Part shown: in pieces, positions 5,351 through 5,626 of the stretch
Layout of the letters: each line of letters begins with the position of its first letter
Position numbering within the stretch: the first letter of the stretch is position 1
Assembly: GCA_023487095.1 (NCBI GenBank)
Contig: JAMDEL010000031.1
Span: forward strand, 920 to 6,545
Reading direction: 5' to 3'
From: Patescibacteria group bacterium
GTDB lineage: Bacteria > Patescibacteriota > Doudnabacteria > UBA920
DNA: 5,626 bases
Position numbers and translations under genes: made by a program
Notes under the pieces: model-generated
Databases searched by the model: none
Seen by the model: the letters and a program-made list of their open reading frames with translations, nothing else
Told to the model about the DNA's origin: nothing

Positions 5351-5379
5351 ATTATACCAAAAAATGACTAAAATGTCAA
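5351..5379 (-). promoter_or_regulatory. Perfect consensus sigma-70 promoter of the M50 protease gene
   Basis: On the minus strand TTGACA (5374-5379), exactly 17 bp, then TATAAT (5351-5356): every consensus base is present. Transcription should start near 5344-5346, about 25 nt before the ATG. It lies just past the rplL terminator, making the protease gene its own unit with strong predicted basal expression. Confidence 0.9.
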
Positions 5380-5401
5380 GACTACCCTTTTATTAAGCCT
5401 A

Positions 5402-5436
5402 GATTAAAAAACCACCCTGTTTCCAGGGTGGTTTTT
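5402..5436 (-). terminator. rplL terminator (possibly bidirectional)
   Basis: A 13-bp stem (5407-5419 with 5424-5436), GC-rich near the TTTC loop and A/T at its base, sits 14 bp after the rplL stop codon. On the minus strand it leads into a run of T (TTTTTTAAT). The T run in its other arm means it could also stop transcription arriving from the left. Confidence 0.92.
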
Positions 5437-5450
5437 GTTCAAACAAGTCC

Positions 5451-5626
5451 TTATTTCAAGGTGACTTTTGCGCCAGCCTCTTCCAGCTTTTTCTTCAAAG
5501 CTTCGGCATCGGCTTTCGGCATGTTTTCCTTAACGGCTTTCGGGGCGCCATCAACAATGTCTTTGGCTTCCTTAAGGCCCAAACCAGTGACTTCGCGCAC
5601 GGCCTTAATGACATTAATCTTGTTCG
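5451..5626 (-). CDS. rplL: Ribosomal protein L7/L12, C-terminal part (cut by window edge)
   Basis: The last 57 residues of L7/L12 are encoded here, ending in TAA at 5451-5453; the 5' end lies beyond 5626. The C-terminal domain is easily recognised from 'KINVIKAVREVTGLGLKEAK', then 'DIVDGAPKAVKENM', and the ending 'ALKKKLEEAGAKVTLK'. This domain forms the ribosomal stalk tip that recruits and stimulates the translational GTPases EF-Tu and EF-G. All conserved helix and turn residues seen here look normal. rplL usually follows rplJ, so rplJ is expected upstream outside the window. The strong terminator at 5402-5436 ends the unit, so the genes to the left are not part of the ribosomal operon. Confidence 0.97.
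   Translation of the reverse strand, partial: NKINVIKAVREVTGLGLKEAKDIVDGAPKAVKENMPKADAEALKKKLEEAGAKVTLK

Noticed and set aside
1..5626. CRISPR array, tRNA or rRNA gene, or classical insertion sequence with transposase
   Set aside because: No regularly spaced repeats, no tRNA-like cloverleaf, no recognisable rRNA segment and no DDE/HUH transposase motif were seen on either strand.

Overview
The window reads as a chromosomal segment of a bacterium using the standard bacterial code (TAA, TAG and TGA all end plausible genes). The content fits a Patescibacteria/CPR-type genome: a PP2C-like/transmembrane/propeller protein, a short winged-helix protein with a worn nucleotidyltransferase-like half, a four-helix-bundle (S23/IVP-like) gene, and genes with very short or absent Shine-Dalgarno leaders. 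This assignment is an inference from gene style; no rRNA is present to confirm it.

Left part (1-500): an AT-rich cassette bounded by a perfect 30-bp inverted repeat (1-30 and 471-500) that continues imperfectly to about 50 bp. It encloses a single leftward gene for a four-helix-bundle protein of the 23S-intervening-sequence family. This is the architecture of a 23S rRNA IVS, yet the right flank is an intergenic region next to protein genes. It is the strongest candidate for something unusual here. Next come a clear terminator (515-546) and a leftward two-gene unit: a 188-aa winged-helix protein (814-1380) and a 78-aa membrane protein (568-804).

Centre (1381-3482): a compact divergent promoter region separates the winged-helix gene from a rightward 676-aa gene. 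That protein has an N-terminal PP2C-like domain lacking the metal-binding aspartates, one membrane helix, a helical stalk and a C-terminal beta-rich, propeller-like region. The divergent genes may form a membrane sensing/regulatory set, but that is inferred from position only. Both have a -10 box 11 nt before the start codon, implying almost leaderless transcripts.

Right part (3485-5626): the rightward gene meets a leftward tRNA-dihydrouridine synthase gene tail to tail, with 2 bp between stop codons. Upstream of dus lies a separate leftward gene for a PDZ-less M50 (site-2-protease-like) membrane metalloprotease. It has a perfect consensus sigma-70 promoter and a Shine-Dalgarno sequence set in the loop of a hairpin at the predicted mRNA 5' end. 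The window closes with the 3' end of rplL (ribosomal protein L7/L12) and its terminator. No gene-free stretch exceeds 300 bases; the intergenic spaces hold the promoters and terminators listed.
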